NCBI RefSeq assembly: GCF_000165425.1
Contig: NW_001799377.1
Location: 137,204-201,203 of the forward strand
Origin: Paramecium tetraurelia
Lineage: Eukaryota > Ciliophora > Oligohymenophorea > Peniculida > Parameciidae
Length of the DNA: 64,000 nucleotides
Direction of reading: 5' to 3'
Part shown: positions 44,269-59,100 of the stretch, piece after piece
Position numbering within the stretch: the stretch's first letter is position 1
How the letters are laid out: the number at the start of each line of letters is the position of its first letter
Made by a program: the position numbers and the translations under genes
The notes under the pieces: model-generated
Databases searched by the model: none
Told to the model about the DNA's origin: nothing
What the model saw: only the letters and a program-made list of their open reading frames with translations

Positions 44269-45592
44269 TCAATAAATTGTACATTATCCACAACTTTTAC
44301 GCTCTTTCTATTGGGGTGGAGGTGAAATTACTTATGCATTTTCTATTTATTGAATTTCCACTTGTTGATTTTAATTTTACTTTTCTTCCTCTTCCTACTC
44401 TTTCTCTGAGTCTCTTTATAAAAATTGTATTTATCCCAAGTTGTTGATATCTTCATTACTTTGAATGATTTCATGAACTCTTTTCTGATTGAAGTCTGGA
44501 CCATAGGTATTGAAGATGAATTCATTGACAGCTATATTTTGCCATTCAATTTGACAGATGATGTAGATCTTGCATGGCCTATTAAAATTCCAATTGATCC
44601 ATACTTCTTTATTAGATTGATGGTGCTACTAATTCAGAATTGTATCTCCATATATCATTTAAATTTAACAAGGTGAAATAACATATTTCAAATGTGGTTT
44701 ATTACGAAACCATCGTTTATTTTTTTAGTTTACTGTAAAAAAATAGTTTCCTGGAGCCTTAATTTCTATCTCAAAATAAACAGGTTCTAGAACATCTGAA
44801 GTGACTTTCTCACTCTGATATTGATATCCATCAAAATGATAACAACACTCAATACTAGCAAATCTTTATTTAAATTCCTCAAAAGTCAGTGTATGTTAAT
44901 CTCTGTTCTTTAATCCCCAAGGATTTCTAACAATGATTTAATCGTCATCAATCTTGAGTATTGAGTAAGCATGATTTGTTGCGAAAACATTATCTATCTA
45001 TTATTTTTTACTGTTTGCACCAACTGGAAAATGCAATGCTCCAATTTCATTAATAATCTCTTTAAAATTAGGATCCCTGGTTCGAAACTTATTCGTTGGT
45101 GCTCCAGTCAACACTTTAAAGGTAGTTCTAAAATTAAGATATTTTAGTAATGATACCTGTTGAACCCAGCACTTATCTACTAATAAGACCCATAGAGTTT
45201 GGCCCAGGCCTTTTCTAAGATCATTGCCCATAGAGCACCATCAACCAATTTACTATAAGCCACTTTCTGTTTCTCCTCATTGTAAGGAAAGTGATGATCC
45301 ACTGTAATTTGTTGCCAATCTCCATCAATGCAGAATCTTACGGTTGTAAAATCGCTATCATGTGATTGGAAAAGTGATTTAATTTGTTATGGCCTAGTAT
45401 ATTATCTCCAGAGTACTTTGCAGCATAGACGGCAACCAATGGTGCAATCCAATAACAATTGCCTAATTTCCCTTGTTTTGGAAATTAAGAACTTTGTTCA
45501 ACAAAGAGTGGAAAATCATTAAATGCCTTCCAAGCTAAGCTTTTCTTCTTGCCTACATTCTCTATGGTTGGTGGAAACTCTTAGTCAATCAT
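44269..45592 (-). CDS. Calpain-type cysteine protease
   Basis: 423 residues with introns of 23 and 29 nt. The papain-like core has the calpain triad: Cys in QGKLGNCYWIAPL (about residue 55), His in ATNHAYSILKI, Asn in VRNPWGLKN. VDGALWAMILEKAWAKLYGSY is the conserved helix of the protease core. A short C-terminal beta domain (KVTSDVLEPVYFEIEI, NYFFTVNQKNKRW) follows, then an acidic Gln/Glu tail ending in CGQCTIY. No EF-hand domain is present, so it is of the non-classical type. Start codons of this gene and topoisomerase III are 7 bp apart and diverge. Confidence 0.9.
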
Positions 45593-45599
45593 TAAATAA

Positions 45600-48265
45600 A
45601 TGAATAATTTTAAAACAAGCACCAAAGTAATTTAGTTCAACTAATTTTGTATAGAGTGATAAAATTAAGGTTCTGAATGTAGCAGAGAAACCATCTGTGG
45701 CTAGATCCATTGCAAATGTGCTTAGTAAAGATCATCGTATTGAAGAAACCAAATCCCCATTTAACAAGCTATTCAAGTTGGATTATAGATTAAAAGATGT
45801 GGAAGTGGAGATGTGGATCACGTCTGTTACTGGGCACTTGAAGAGTTTGAAGTATCCCCAAAAATACCAGAGTTGGGAGAAGTGGGATCCAATCATAATT
45901 TTAAAGGAAGCTGAAATAGAAAACAATATATCAACAGATAAGTGTAAGTAAGTATCACATAGCAATTAGAAAACTTAGAATTGAATCTAAAAAACTTTGC
46001 TTCGATCTGTAATCGCTTAATCCTTTGGTTGGATTGTGATAGAGAAGGTGAAAATATAGCATTTGAAGTGATGGAAGTATGTCGAGAAGCTAATCCCAAT
46101 ATTCAAGTGAATCGAGCTCATTTTTCAGCCGTCACTTATGTTGATGTTCGAAGAGTAAATTTAATAATATTAAATAATAATTTTAGGCCTTAGATACATT
46201 GAAATATCCAGATCAAAACTTATCGAATTCAGTCATAGCCAGATAAGAGATAGATCTCAGGATTGGTGCATCCTTCACTAGATTTCAAACTTTATTACTC
46301 TAAAAACAATTTAATCTATCATCTATAGTAAGTTATGGTCCATGTCAAATACCCACTCTTGGTTTCGTAGTTCAAAGACAGAAAGAGATCGACTCATTTG
46401 TCAAAGAGTAGTTTTGGTTCATCTAAAGTGAAGATGATTAGAAATGCATATATAACTGGGATCGTACGCATTTATTTGATGAATTTATTGTTGCCTTGTT
46501 GTTTGAGAGATGTTATTAAGAAAGTGCTACAGTGATTAATGTGTAATAAAAGGATGTTCAAAAATGGAAACCCTATCCCTTGTGTACCATAGAATTCGAA
46601 AAGTTGGCATCTAAGAAATTAAGGATCTCAGCACACAAGGCAATGGAATTAGCAGAGAGATTATATAATAAAGGATACATCAGTTATCCAAGAACAGAAA
46701 CCAACAAATTCCCACCTACTATCAATCTATAAACTATCATCAGAGATCAATAGAATCATCCAGTGTGGGGAGAATATGCAACCAATCTACTCAACTTCGC
46801 TTTTGAATATCCTAAAGCAGGAAATAAAGATGATAAAGCACATCCTCCAATACATCCAGTTAAAATGATGATTGAAAATGAAGCACAAAATAAATAGGAA
46901 TGGGATGTTTATCAACTTATTACCAGGCATTTCTTAGCCTGTTGCTCCAAAAATGCCAAAGGATCTGAAACTACTATTACTTTATAAATTAACGATGAGA
47001 CCTTCTCTAAATCAGGACTGGTTATTAAAGAAAAGAATTATTTAGAAATATACATCTATGAAGAATGGTCTCAATCTTAGGTTCCAAATTATCAATAAGG
47101 AGATTCTATCAAAATCAAATTAACACTTTAAAAAGGATCAACCTCTCCTCCTAAACCTATGACTGAAGCTGAACTCATAGGCTTGATGGATAAAAATGGC
47201 ATAGGAACTGATGCTACAATTCATGAACATATCAATACTATTTAAGATAGAGAGTATGCAACCAAGAGAGGTTAAATCATTAAACCTACCAAAATTGGAC
47301 TTGCTCTCGTTGAATCCTATGAAATTTTGGGCTTTACTTTGCATTAACCATTTCTAAGAGCAGTAATGGAACAAAGGATGAATGAAGTTGCCCTAGGGAA
47401 GAAAGAGAAATCTTAGATAGTTCAAGCAACTATAAATGAAATGACTATTATTTTAAAATAACTTTAAGAGAAGTAAAATTTAATCATAAAGACATTTGGA
47501 TCATATTTGGAGGCTCTAAAAAATTATGATGAAGACAATGATAATGATGATAATAATAATCAACCAAGAATACCATTAGATGAAGGAGAAGAAACCACCT
47601 AGAATTAGCCAAAAGCAAATAAAAAAACTAGGAATTAAAGAAATAAGAAATCAGATGAATTACCAAAAAATTCAATATTACCTCCTTCAATTTGTTAATT
47701 TTGTAATTCCTTATGTGTTACTAATAAATAATTAAATGGAAAATTAATCTAGATTTGTCCCAAGCTCTGTCAAATCTAAGAAGATATTAACTAAAATGGC
47801 CATCATCAATCTACACAAAACAAAGATAACTGTTTTTAATGTAATTTATGCTAAAATTTCATGAAAATTAGATATTCAAAGATTAAAAAAACTAATTTTT
47901 TGGGATGCTCCTCCTATCCATAATGCAACTAAGCCATTTTTCTGCCAGATACTGTTAAATCAATTAAATTGATTGATAAAAAATGTACCAAATGTGGATC
48001 ACCTTTGTTTTCACTTTAATTTAATGAAAATTATAACTAAGTTCATTAAGCCTCCTTTTTTTGTTTATTTCCAGGTTGTTAATTTATCATAAAAACTGAT
48101 TGGAAATAAAATAAAGACTCAAATCAAACTTCATTTGTTGGTAAGCAATAAAATAAAGTTGAAAACACTGGAAAGTACCCATTCAACCCTCATTAATAAA
48201 ATAAGAATTTCTATAATAAAGAAAAATCAAATAATTAATAAAAGTTTCCTTATTAAAAAAATTGA
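45600..48265 (+). CDS. TOP3: DNA topoisomerase III (type IA)
   Basis: 859 residues, with introns 45627-45654 (28 nt), 45944-45969 (26) and 46155-46186 (32); the spliced length is exactly divisible by three. The TOPRIM domain starts KVLNVAEKPSVARS and has the acidic site WLDCDREGENIAFE. The active-site Tyr is in GYISYPRTETNKFPP. AHPPIHPVK, MDKNGIGTDATI and EHINTIQDREYA follow. The C-terminal third is an Asn/Asp-rich linker and three Cys4-type zinc ribbons (CQFCNSLC, CFQCNLC with CSSYPQCN, CTKCGS with CLFPGC), as in topoisomerase III alpha. It works with RecQ helicases to dissolve recombination intermediates. Identification is firm. Confidence 0.95.
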
Positions 48266-48660
48266 AGAATACTGAAATATATATACAATTCATACATATA
48301 TTTTAATATTATATCAAAAATATATATGAGCTTTATATTATTGGCCTATATTAAAAATTTTATTTAGCTAATCGAATTGAATAAGGAAATTGCTCTTCTG
48401 TAGTATATTATATACTCAAAAATGAAGAGGTAAAAAGGATTTGCCTAGACTAGATCAATCCATAAAAAAATATATGGACGGTAAAATACAAAAATGGAGG
48501 GTCAAAAATAATAATATATTATCAATTTTAAATTTTGAATTCACAATTTATTTTTTATGATTCAAATAATTGATTAATATGTAAAATTTTCACAACTTAT
48601 TTCTCATCTTTTGACTTCAAAAACAAATTCATGATTTGGGAACACATAAATATATCATAT
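48266..48660. other. Spacer
   Basis: About 400 AT-rich bases after topoisomerase III. No coding frame or RNA gene seen; stops occur in all frames. Confidence 0.4.
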
Positions 48661-48669
48661 TATATTAGA

Positions 48670-49158
48670 ATCCATCTTTGTCTCTGTAGCTAAGGCTAAT
48701 CAAATAGTGGGCTCAGATGATTCTATGTACACTGCTTTAGTACTTAAGCGATTCAATTTATCAGACCAATATTCAACAATTACTTTATATAGTTACTTTG
48801 GATAGATGTTTCAGAATTAAGTTAGAGTAAGTAAATTAGGTTAGTTATTGAAAAACTTGATGAAAATTAAGTTATAGATTGAATTATAAAATTATTGCAC
48901 CTAAAGAAAATAAAATTAGGATTTGAATAAGATAGGTTGCCAGATAAGAAAAGGCTGATTAAAATGCTTTACTCATTATATGAGAATTGCTATTGCTTTA
49001 AATCAGTTGGAACAAAATTATCGTATATTTGGCCTTCAAAGGACAATTATTACTTAAGATTATTCGAATCCTTAAACATTAAATACACCTATGGGAAGAA
49101 TAAAGAGGCTACAGATATTTTAAAAGAACACCTGAATAATTTAAATAAAGAAATTTGA
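48670..49158 (+). CDS. Hypothetical protein, start and frame uncertain
   Basis: A coding-like frame runs from about 48670 (SIFVSVAKANQIVGSDDS) through YSTITLYSYFGQMFQNQV. It then needs a one-base change between about 48883 and 48945 to continue as PDKKRLIKMLYSLYENCY and IKYTYGKNKEATDILKEH, ending at TGA 49156-49158. Total about 160 residues. No ATG is in frame at the 5' end, so a short first exon may be missing; the first internal Met is at 48725. No family recognised. It may be a small real gene with a sequence error, or a remnant. Confidence 0.4.
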
Positions 49159-49914
49159 AGAGAAAACAAAAAACATAGAGTATGATCGTAAAATATTCTA
49201 GAGATCGTAAAAAAGATGATAATTGATATAATATTAATAAATTATAAATAACCAAAATGTGATATTATCATATTGCTGGATTAATATTTATATGTTTATT
49301 TAAATTTTGGAATCCATTAGTGTTTATTTGAGTTACTGTAACTTTGATTGTTTTTGGGGAATGAGGTTTTTTAAATTGAATTTAACAAGTTATATTAAAC
49401 TTTGGTTTAAAATTCGAGTTTTAATACCTATTAAATTTAAGGTTAACTTTTTATCGATAGTTTTATTATTTTATAACTGTAGTATTTATAAAGCCTAAAA
49501 CAATAAATATTAATGAATCTGTAGATCATCTATTCTTGCCATCATATTCTTGAAAAACCAAATACTTAAAAAAATATTGGAATAAAGTAAAATAGAACCT
49601 TAAAAACAGACTTTGTAATTTAGTTATACGATTTGTTATTAGATTAATACACTATTTAATGAATTGGCCTAGGGATAAATTGAATAAACTATGTTCTTAA
49701 AAACCTCATATTTGAATAGCAGATTCTTAAAATTAATTCATTTTTCATTATACGTTAGTACTACATGAAAAATAATTATTATTTACTAAAATTTCGGACC
49801 TTCTAACATTAATTTAATATAAATGAGGTTTGGGAAAAAAAACTAAAAGGAAATCTTTATCCATTCATTTCATAAAATAAATTCATGTTTAATATATATT
49901 AATATAATAATTTA
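49159..49914. other. AT-rich non-coding gap (~755 bp)
   Basis: Short hydrophobic frames occur only because of T-rich sequence. No domain, RNA gene or repeat seen. Confidence 0.45.
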
Positions 49915-50556
49915 ATGTCAATCGATTGGAAATATGATATGTCAATGGGTGAGGTTATTGATTTTTTAGAAAGTAAATGTTCAATTTGATAAATAGATAA
50001 TAGCCTCTCAAAATAATAATACAAAGATGTTATTTTAAGTTACCATATCTAAAGATTAAATCAAAACAAAATTATAAAATCGACAACTCAGACTTCAGGT
50101 CAAAAACAACAACATTTAGTCACCACATTATCTCAAAAAATAGCAGACGCGATTAAGAGTCATTAACGGATCTTTAATGATTAATTCTTTCATACCGAGG
50201 CAATGTTTTAATAAATTCTCACTCAAAATGTTCAATAGCTTAATGAGAGTATGGAAAAAGTTAGTACTCAATTGTTGAATTTGGCTCAATCCAAAAGTAT
50301 TAATTCAACTTTGTCTATACTCGAAAAAACATAACAATTTGAAAAATATGATTCTACAATTAGTGGTATTAGCGATGTCCAATCTGAGTTGAATTAATTA
50401 GAGAAATTTCTGTCAGAATACAAGTTAAGGTTTAAAGAACTAACTGATAAATTGAGAAATCACCAAAATAAATTTAACGATGAAAGAAAAAATAATAAGA
50501 CTCAACAAGAACAGCTTCTAAAAAATATATTGGATATTTCAAATTAATAATAGTGA
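49915..50556 (+). CDS. Coiled-coil protein (205 aa)
   Basis: Starts MSIDWKYDMSMGEVIDFLE. A TGA inside the frame is removed by a 24-nt intron at 49973-49996 (GTAAATGTTC...AAATAG). The remainder is a continuous Gln/Asn-rich coiled coil (QQLNESMEKVSTQLLNLAQ, then EKFLSEYKLRFKELTDKL) ending in Gln-Gln-Gln-stop written TAA TAA TAG TGA. No family recognised. Size and helical content would suit a small cytoskeletal or tethering subunit, but nothing decides it. Confidence 0.68.
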
Positions 50557-51680
50557 ATTTATCATAGGAAAACATTAATATTTTGTTATTATCTTTTATT
50601 TATAAATTCTCATTGATACTTTTTCCCTCGTTAGAAAATATTTCATTATTTATATAATAATCGTTTTTATTTTTATTCAAGTTACTTTTATTCGTTGTAG
50701 AAAAATAAAATCATCATTACTTTAAATTAACATTAATCAACAATTCATTTCAAATAAATTAATGTTTAATTATCAAATTTCTGTTGACTAAAGTAATAAT
50801 TATTTTATTTTTTTCTCCTTGTATATACCATAGTATCCAAGGGTATTAAATTTCATTTTTTCGATTTTCTATTCGACCATACTCCATGTTCTCTTAATAC
50901 AAGAAATTCTCGCTTTTCTGTATGTTAATAGAATTGTTTTTCAGTCAAATTATGTTAATACCAAAACAGCATCTTATTTTAACTTTAATTAATTTCCTCC
51001 AAACTGTAGATTACATTCGAAAGGCAAGAAGTTTAAAATTTGATTCTCAAAATATTGATTGTAAATTGGACCAAATTTGTGATTAAAATATTGACTCTAA
51101 AGTTGTGAAGCATTCTAAATGAGCCATTTCTAAAAAGAAAAATACTTAGTTTACTAAATTTCACAATAAAAGCATTTTATTAATCAACTAATAAGAAAAA
51201 TACTCTTCAATTGAATTCATAATCTGAAGGTTAAAAATAAAATGATTTAAGTTAAAAATTAGATTGTAAAAACTCGCTAATAATTATAAGCAATAAGATA
51301 ACCAAAGATCCAATAATTCAATGAATGACATACAAACTTAATTATTTAAACTTATAAGAAACAGGGTGATTGAGAAAAAGGAATTAGTAATTAATTTCAT
51401 AAAATCTGAAATACTATAAACTATGTTTCTCTTTATTTTTAACCAACTTCTAATTTCTCATTTAAAACTTATTTATAACTTGATTTTTTTAGATTTGTAT
51501 TGTCTATAATTGAACTCGATATATATAATTAAAACAAAGGGGAATTATATTAAATGAGGTGAGTAAATTTGAATTCCAAACTGAATTTTCTTAAGTATTT
51601 AGAATATAGAAAGAGCATAGTTATTTGAGGGTTGGTTAGCCTGACTGTTGTACTATAATGTGATTATTATAAATTATATT
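50557..51680. other. Long non-coding gap (1.12 kb)
   Basis: AT-rich with frequent TGA and TCA. A 45-codon minus-strand frame near 50750-50890 (starts MEYGRIENRKNEI) is protein-like but too short and isolated to call. No RNA gene recognised. The 3' part is the promoter of the kinase gene. Confidence 0.45.
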
Positions 51681-53141
<1,461 letters not shown>

Positions 53142-53144
53142 TAT

Positions 53145-56100
53145 TCATAATAAAGCTATTGATGATTGGGATACAATTTACTCCTTTTATTGTGTTGTTT
53201 GATTTTACTGAGTAAAATGTTGTTTTCTTTTTTCTTTCTTCTCTTTGAGTGCTTAAATTATATCATTGGTATGAGTCAACAAAGATGCTATATTACTGGA
53301 GGATTGCTCCATCTATTTAATCTACTTTTCTTATTCATCCTCTCCTTTGTCTAATTCTCTTGCTCTTCCAAAAGGAATCCAACTCAAATCTGTATCCTTT
53401 ATTTTTTTATCCACATACGATTCTATACCTGAATAGTCTTATGAATCCTTCCATTATAAATAAGCAATATCTAATAAGAGTTAATAAATAAAATCATACA
53501 ATATAAGTAATTCCACATATAATGATTCTGTCTTATATGATTCTTAAATCCACCAGAGGAACCATCAGAACTTCTTTCAAATATGATACTAAATTAAATA
53601 TTAATGAATAATTACTTCTCTTAACCACATATGAAACACTTATCTTTGATATCACTATTCATCTTGTTTTCATCTTCTCTTAATTATCCAAAGGTATCAA
53701 TAATAATACCTGATGCAATACTCACCATAATAATAACTAATAATAGATTATTAATTTGATCATAAAGGTATCTAAAAATCTCATAAGTAGGAGATGGATT
53801 ATTATTTGTAATATCACCTCCTATTCCTCCAGGGGTTTTGAAATTCTTATCAAATATTTATAAGAAGCAGATACTTACTTCCTTGCAATCCAATCCAAAG
53901 GGTTCTTGCAAAGCATAAAAAGCAATGAGTGTAAAAATATACGTAATTATAATGATTAGCAATAGAGTAAGTACTAATTGTTACCAAGGCATTGTGACTG
54001 CTCTAACAACATTACTCAACGTAGGGTATCTTATTAGTATGACTGTAAGATGGAAACAAAAGAAGAAGGGATGCACTAAAGTACCAATTACAGACAATGC
54101 TCCATATCCTAAATAGTAAACTAATTGGAAATCTTGTAAGCAATAAAAGAGCACAAAAAAGAATTTAGCCAACCAATTTAATAGTAACTTTATCATTCCT
54201 TGTCCCTCTATTAAGGGTTTTCTTTGCAGTGCCTTTTTAATTATAAGTGGTGCTATTCTGGCTAGGACAAACAACACAACAAATAAAGAACAAACCATCA
54301 TTGCATATCCTAGTGCACTAATTAATTCTTTAGTTTATGCTTAAGTCCATTCATCTTTCCTAAAGAAAATATATTCATTCAAAGCCTCATTACTCACATC
54401 CTCTTTTGGTCTGTCTGGGTCCGATTGATGTGAAAAGGAAGCTATGATCATTGTGTTGATTATCAAAGTCAAATAGAAGGCCAAGTCCTTCCACAATTGT
54501 ATGTAATTGGCAAAGAATCCAATGAGTTTATATTGCTTATAGAATCTGTTCATCTCTTCCTCATGTCTCATGATTTAGATTAATTCAGGACTCTTTTCCA
54601 TGAGATCCTGAACCTTAGATTTAGCAGAAGAACGATCAACTGTTTATTGAAAAGACTGCTTCTCATCCTTATTTAATTTACTGAATGGTAATAATGGAAA
54701 GAACACTAATTCTATTTAGTCATCTCTAACTACTTCTATATGAGCTGTTCTAGCTCGGAAGAACATAAATGCTTTCTTCAATCTCTTCTTCTTTTCCTCT
54801 TATTTGCGCTTCTACTATTCTAAGATGAATTCTGGATCATCCTTTCTGGCCTTGTTCAATTCATTAAACATCTGTTGCGTTTTCAATAAGGACATTTCAT
54901 ATACTTCCATACCCAAAGCAAATAATTAACCCAATGTAGAATTTGGATCAAACAATGAATTTTATTAAATTTAACTTTTCAAGTATTATTTGTTATATCC
55001 CATAAAGACTGAATCGATCTCTTCATCACTCTCCATGTAATAACAAATCAAGAACATGATATAGAAACCATTCTAAATGATAATTTCACAATCTTTGAAT
55101 TCCTAACTTTCCTCATCTAAATCCATTGGATCAATCTTCAGTAATTCAAATGCCTGCATATTATAATCGCCTGTGTATTTATTGAACCATTTCTTATATA
55201 TCTTACTCAAATGTCGTTCTAATACATTCATTGGCAATACTCTCATAATTCTTTTTATTATTGAATTCTTTCCTCTAATTTCTCTATTCTCCAACAATGA
55301 CAGAACCAATATCAAAATCTTATTTTGTAATTACGCCTTCATTCCTCTTGATAGTAGATTAGAAGCAGAAGAGGAAGGCAACACACTCATCTTTTTAGTT
55401 GCTGCAACTTTAATAGCTTTTTATTACACTGCCACATTTTTTCTTAAAGGGAACATTTCTTAAACAACATCGAAGAATTTAGAGTCTGCCACTGCTATTT
55501 GATTTTCTGAACAAGGACCTTAAACCAATTCATTTAGTGTATCCAAACAACACATTAAATTACTGAAATTCTATTTAGTTCTATCATAATTTTTAAATAA
55601 ATCCGCCACCAAATTGATTAGATCTTTAGATGCTCTCGAATTATGTTAATATCTAATATAATTCTACATATTTTAATAATGTCCCTCAGTACAATTTTAA
55701 AAGAACTTCAAGATACAATTTACTATTTTCTTTTAAATTTCAGCCTCCTCCTAATCTTCATTCATGTCTCTTCCAGAAGTAGCAGCAATTTCCAGATACT
55801 TAGCAAATGTTGAGAACATCACTTCACTTTTCTATTGAGTCTGACAAAATGTATAAATTGTGTTCTGTACTTAAGTATTTCCATTTCTAAGTAGTACATT
55901 AATAAAAGAAATCAAATAAAATAGCATTTCATTACTCAGTAGTTTTGAATAATCGGTGATAACATTGAGTACCATTCTTGTTGCTCCTAAATTATCAAAT
56001 AATTTCTAATAGTATTCTTTCTTTTCATCTGAATCCTGCTTCTCTATGATCTTTGACATGATCTTTAAGAGTATCACAATCGTCCCTTTATTATCTTATT

Positions 56101-59100
56101 GCAATACAGCAGTCTACAGAAATGTAATAAATTTCTTCAATATTGATTCTAAAGATGGTTTAATTTCACAAGTTTCTTTAATTAACTTTTCTATTCCAAT
56201 GATTGCATCTGCCAATGCCTACTTCTCAATATCTATTTCTTCTTCTAACTTCTATGATCTAAACATCTCCTCAACAAACTTCTTCCATTACTCCTACAAC
56301 TTTATTGGAGTTAACTCCCCTCTTTTGTGCTTACTTGTTTTGTTATTAACTAAAGACAAATTTAAAGAGGCAAATTGACTTAATAAATTCTTTGATTTGG
56401 TCTAAGATTTCTTAGGGATTGATTAGACCATCTATTCTTAAATTGGTTTTGATAAATCATCACCATCTTCTAATTAAAATTAAACATGGTATAAATGTAA
56501 TATTGATTACTCTCCTTCCTATCTAAAGGCAGGTTCATAGTACTCATTTTAATAATATTCTCTCAATTTTGAAATTATTTCTAACTCTTCATACTTTGTT
56601 AATCTTGAATAGAAAGTTGAACAAAGTGCTTAGGCAAACTGGCTAGAAAATTCAATTAATGCAGTTTTCACATCTTCTTATTAAACACTCAATACTCTTT
56701 AATGATAACATAAAATCAGTGGAATAACTTATCCAATAATATAATCTATATAGCAATTTTAATAATCTGTTCCAGCTGCAACAACTTCTAATTTTTTACT
56801 TTCAAATTCAACAAAATGTATAAATTGTCTACTCGATTAGGAGAGTAATCCTTCTTATGCATTATTTTTTTCACTCACAATATGAACCAACCTCAGGAAC
56901 TCACAAACAATAGGTTTTAATGAAGTGTAACCTTTCCTTTTATTAAATAATTCTTCTTGTTATTAATTAGCTTAAGCCTTAATAAATTGAGTTGGCATTC
57001 TTGTTAATCTTTGTTTAATTGATACCATATCATCATCTAATCTTAAGATTTCCAATAGATAACTTGGTTTGATCAGTTTTTTTAATTTAAAAACACTAAT
57101 ATTAAAACTATCTGTAGGCATGAGTGAAGGATTATATTCTCTTACAGTATTATCAATCAAAGAAGTCTACAATAACAAGTCTAGAATTTTGGAATGATAT
57201 AAAAATGGTTCATCTCTATAACAATCTTTCCAATCGATTGCTTCTAATTAGTGTAGTAAATTCTCTTCAGAATCTAGAAATTGATCTTCAAAATAAAATC
57301 GAAGATCCTTTTGCTAACTACCCTCTGCATACAATAATCTTTATTCTGTTTCTTTTAGTTCTCTCATTGGTAGGAATGTATTTAATATTAAAATTTGATT
57401 TTCTAGTAAATATTATCCTCCAATACTAATTAAATTTATAAATCTAAAATTAATATCATATTATTTACATCTCAATGAATTTAACTTATCTTCCTTCTCT
57501 TTCTATTATTTCAGTCAAACGTGAAACCAATGATTTAACACCAGTGTTTAAAAGTCTTGGATTGTCTTTGAAAATTTCAATCAATAGTTTGCATTATCCT
57601 ATATCATACTATATATACTATAAATATATTTCTAAATATTGATAGAGTATTAACTAGTTTCCCTTGTTGTTTGTACAATAGCAAATGAGAAATTTAAATG
57701 CAATTGAAAATAGTTATAATAGCTGTTCTTTTCTTTCTATATTAATGAATTCATCATTCAACACCTAAATGAAATGTGCCATACCATTTTAAATTAGATT
57801 GACAATTATTTCGTGAATATTTAAATAGGTCATAACTGATTACTTTTCAGAATCATAAATCTCTTTATTGACTACTTCTACTACTAGCTCTTAATCATTG
57901 ACTTAGACTCCTTATCTCATACATAAAGTTAATTGTCTGATATTTTAGGTGCATTTATCAAGTTCTTCAACATCATATCCTGCCTTAAATTGAGTTAACC
58001 ATATTTCTGTCTTTTCTACCATTACTCTTAAATCTCTTTAGCGATGTTCAACAAACTCATATATCTTGATGTTATCATCATCAAATAAGATCTGTAACTT
58101 TTTCATATTTTCTCTCAACTCTTCCCTTTAATTGAAAACCCTCATTATAACATTTAGACACCTTTCCTCCAAGACCTAATCCTTAACCAAAAAGTAAGTA
58201 GAAATCAAATAAGGTAGTAAACTTGCCACTTGTTTTTCCTTTAATTGATCTTCACTCAATCTCTCATTATTATTAAACTTTTAAGCTTAACTCAAATAAT
58301 AATCTAATTCTTAGAATTCCTCTTCAGATTTGATACTATATTATTAGAAATAATTAGTAAATGTTTGTGGTTTCTTAACTGCCATCTATAGGAAATCCTA
58401 AGTTGTATCTTCTGGTTCATCAATCTCATCGATTCCAGTTCTAGCAATAGTAGGAATCAATGTTTTATAGTTATTATTAAATATCTTTGGTGCAGCCTTA
58501 ATAGTTTAATCGTCATCTTCATCTGACAAATCGTCATTTGTATATTAATATTTTAAGAAGAACAGTAGAATGTTAGAAATAAGGAAGTTCTGTCTTCGAT
58601 CTAAGAAATGATCAAGAATTGAACACACTTTCAATTTAAATTCAATTTCTTACTATGATTTAGGTAAAGTAATCATCCCTTCCAATTGATTACTCATTGA
58701 CATGAACCCTTTCATTATTGGATTCAAAAACAATTTAGGTTAATCATACAAATTAATTTCCTCCTCTTCCTCCTCCTCTCCAACTTCTTCTTTATCTTCT
58801 TGATTAAGTTATATGAGATCCTTCATTCCATTAAATACATTTCCAAATTAATTAATAACTATACTTTTTTTACCTTTCCTCTCATTCACTGTTTATTGAT
58901 AGCTTTTGACTGCAGCATTCAAATAATCAAGATTTTTTCTATCATAAATGAACATCTCTGACATGTATTTAATTATTTTGTTGTAATACTTACTTGGCAT
59001 AATGTCTAATTATAACATAGTTAAGATTTGGTCGGCTGCATTATAGACCAATTCATCATTTAATAAATCACTAGATGCACGATTGGCTATTGCCTCATAG

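Noticed and set aside
48266-49914. Telomere, tRNA or rRNA genes
   Set aside because: No C4A2/C3A3-type repeats at either window end, no cloverleaf with a TTCRA loop, and no rRNA-like GC-richer blocks seen here or elsewhere in the window.
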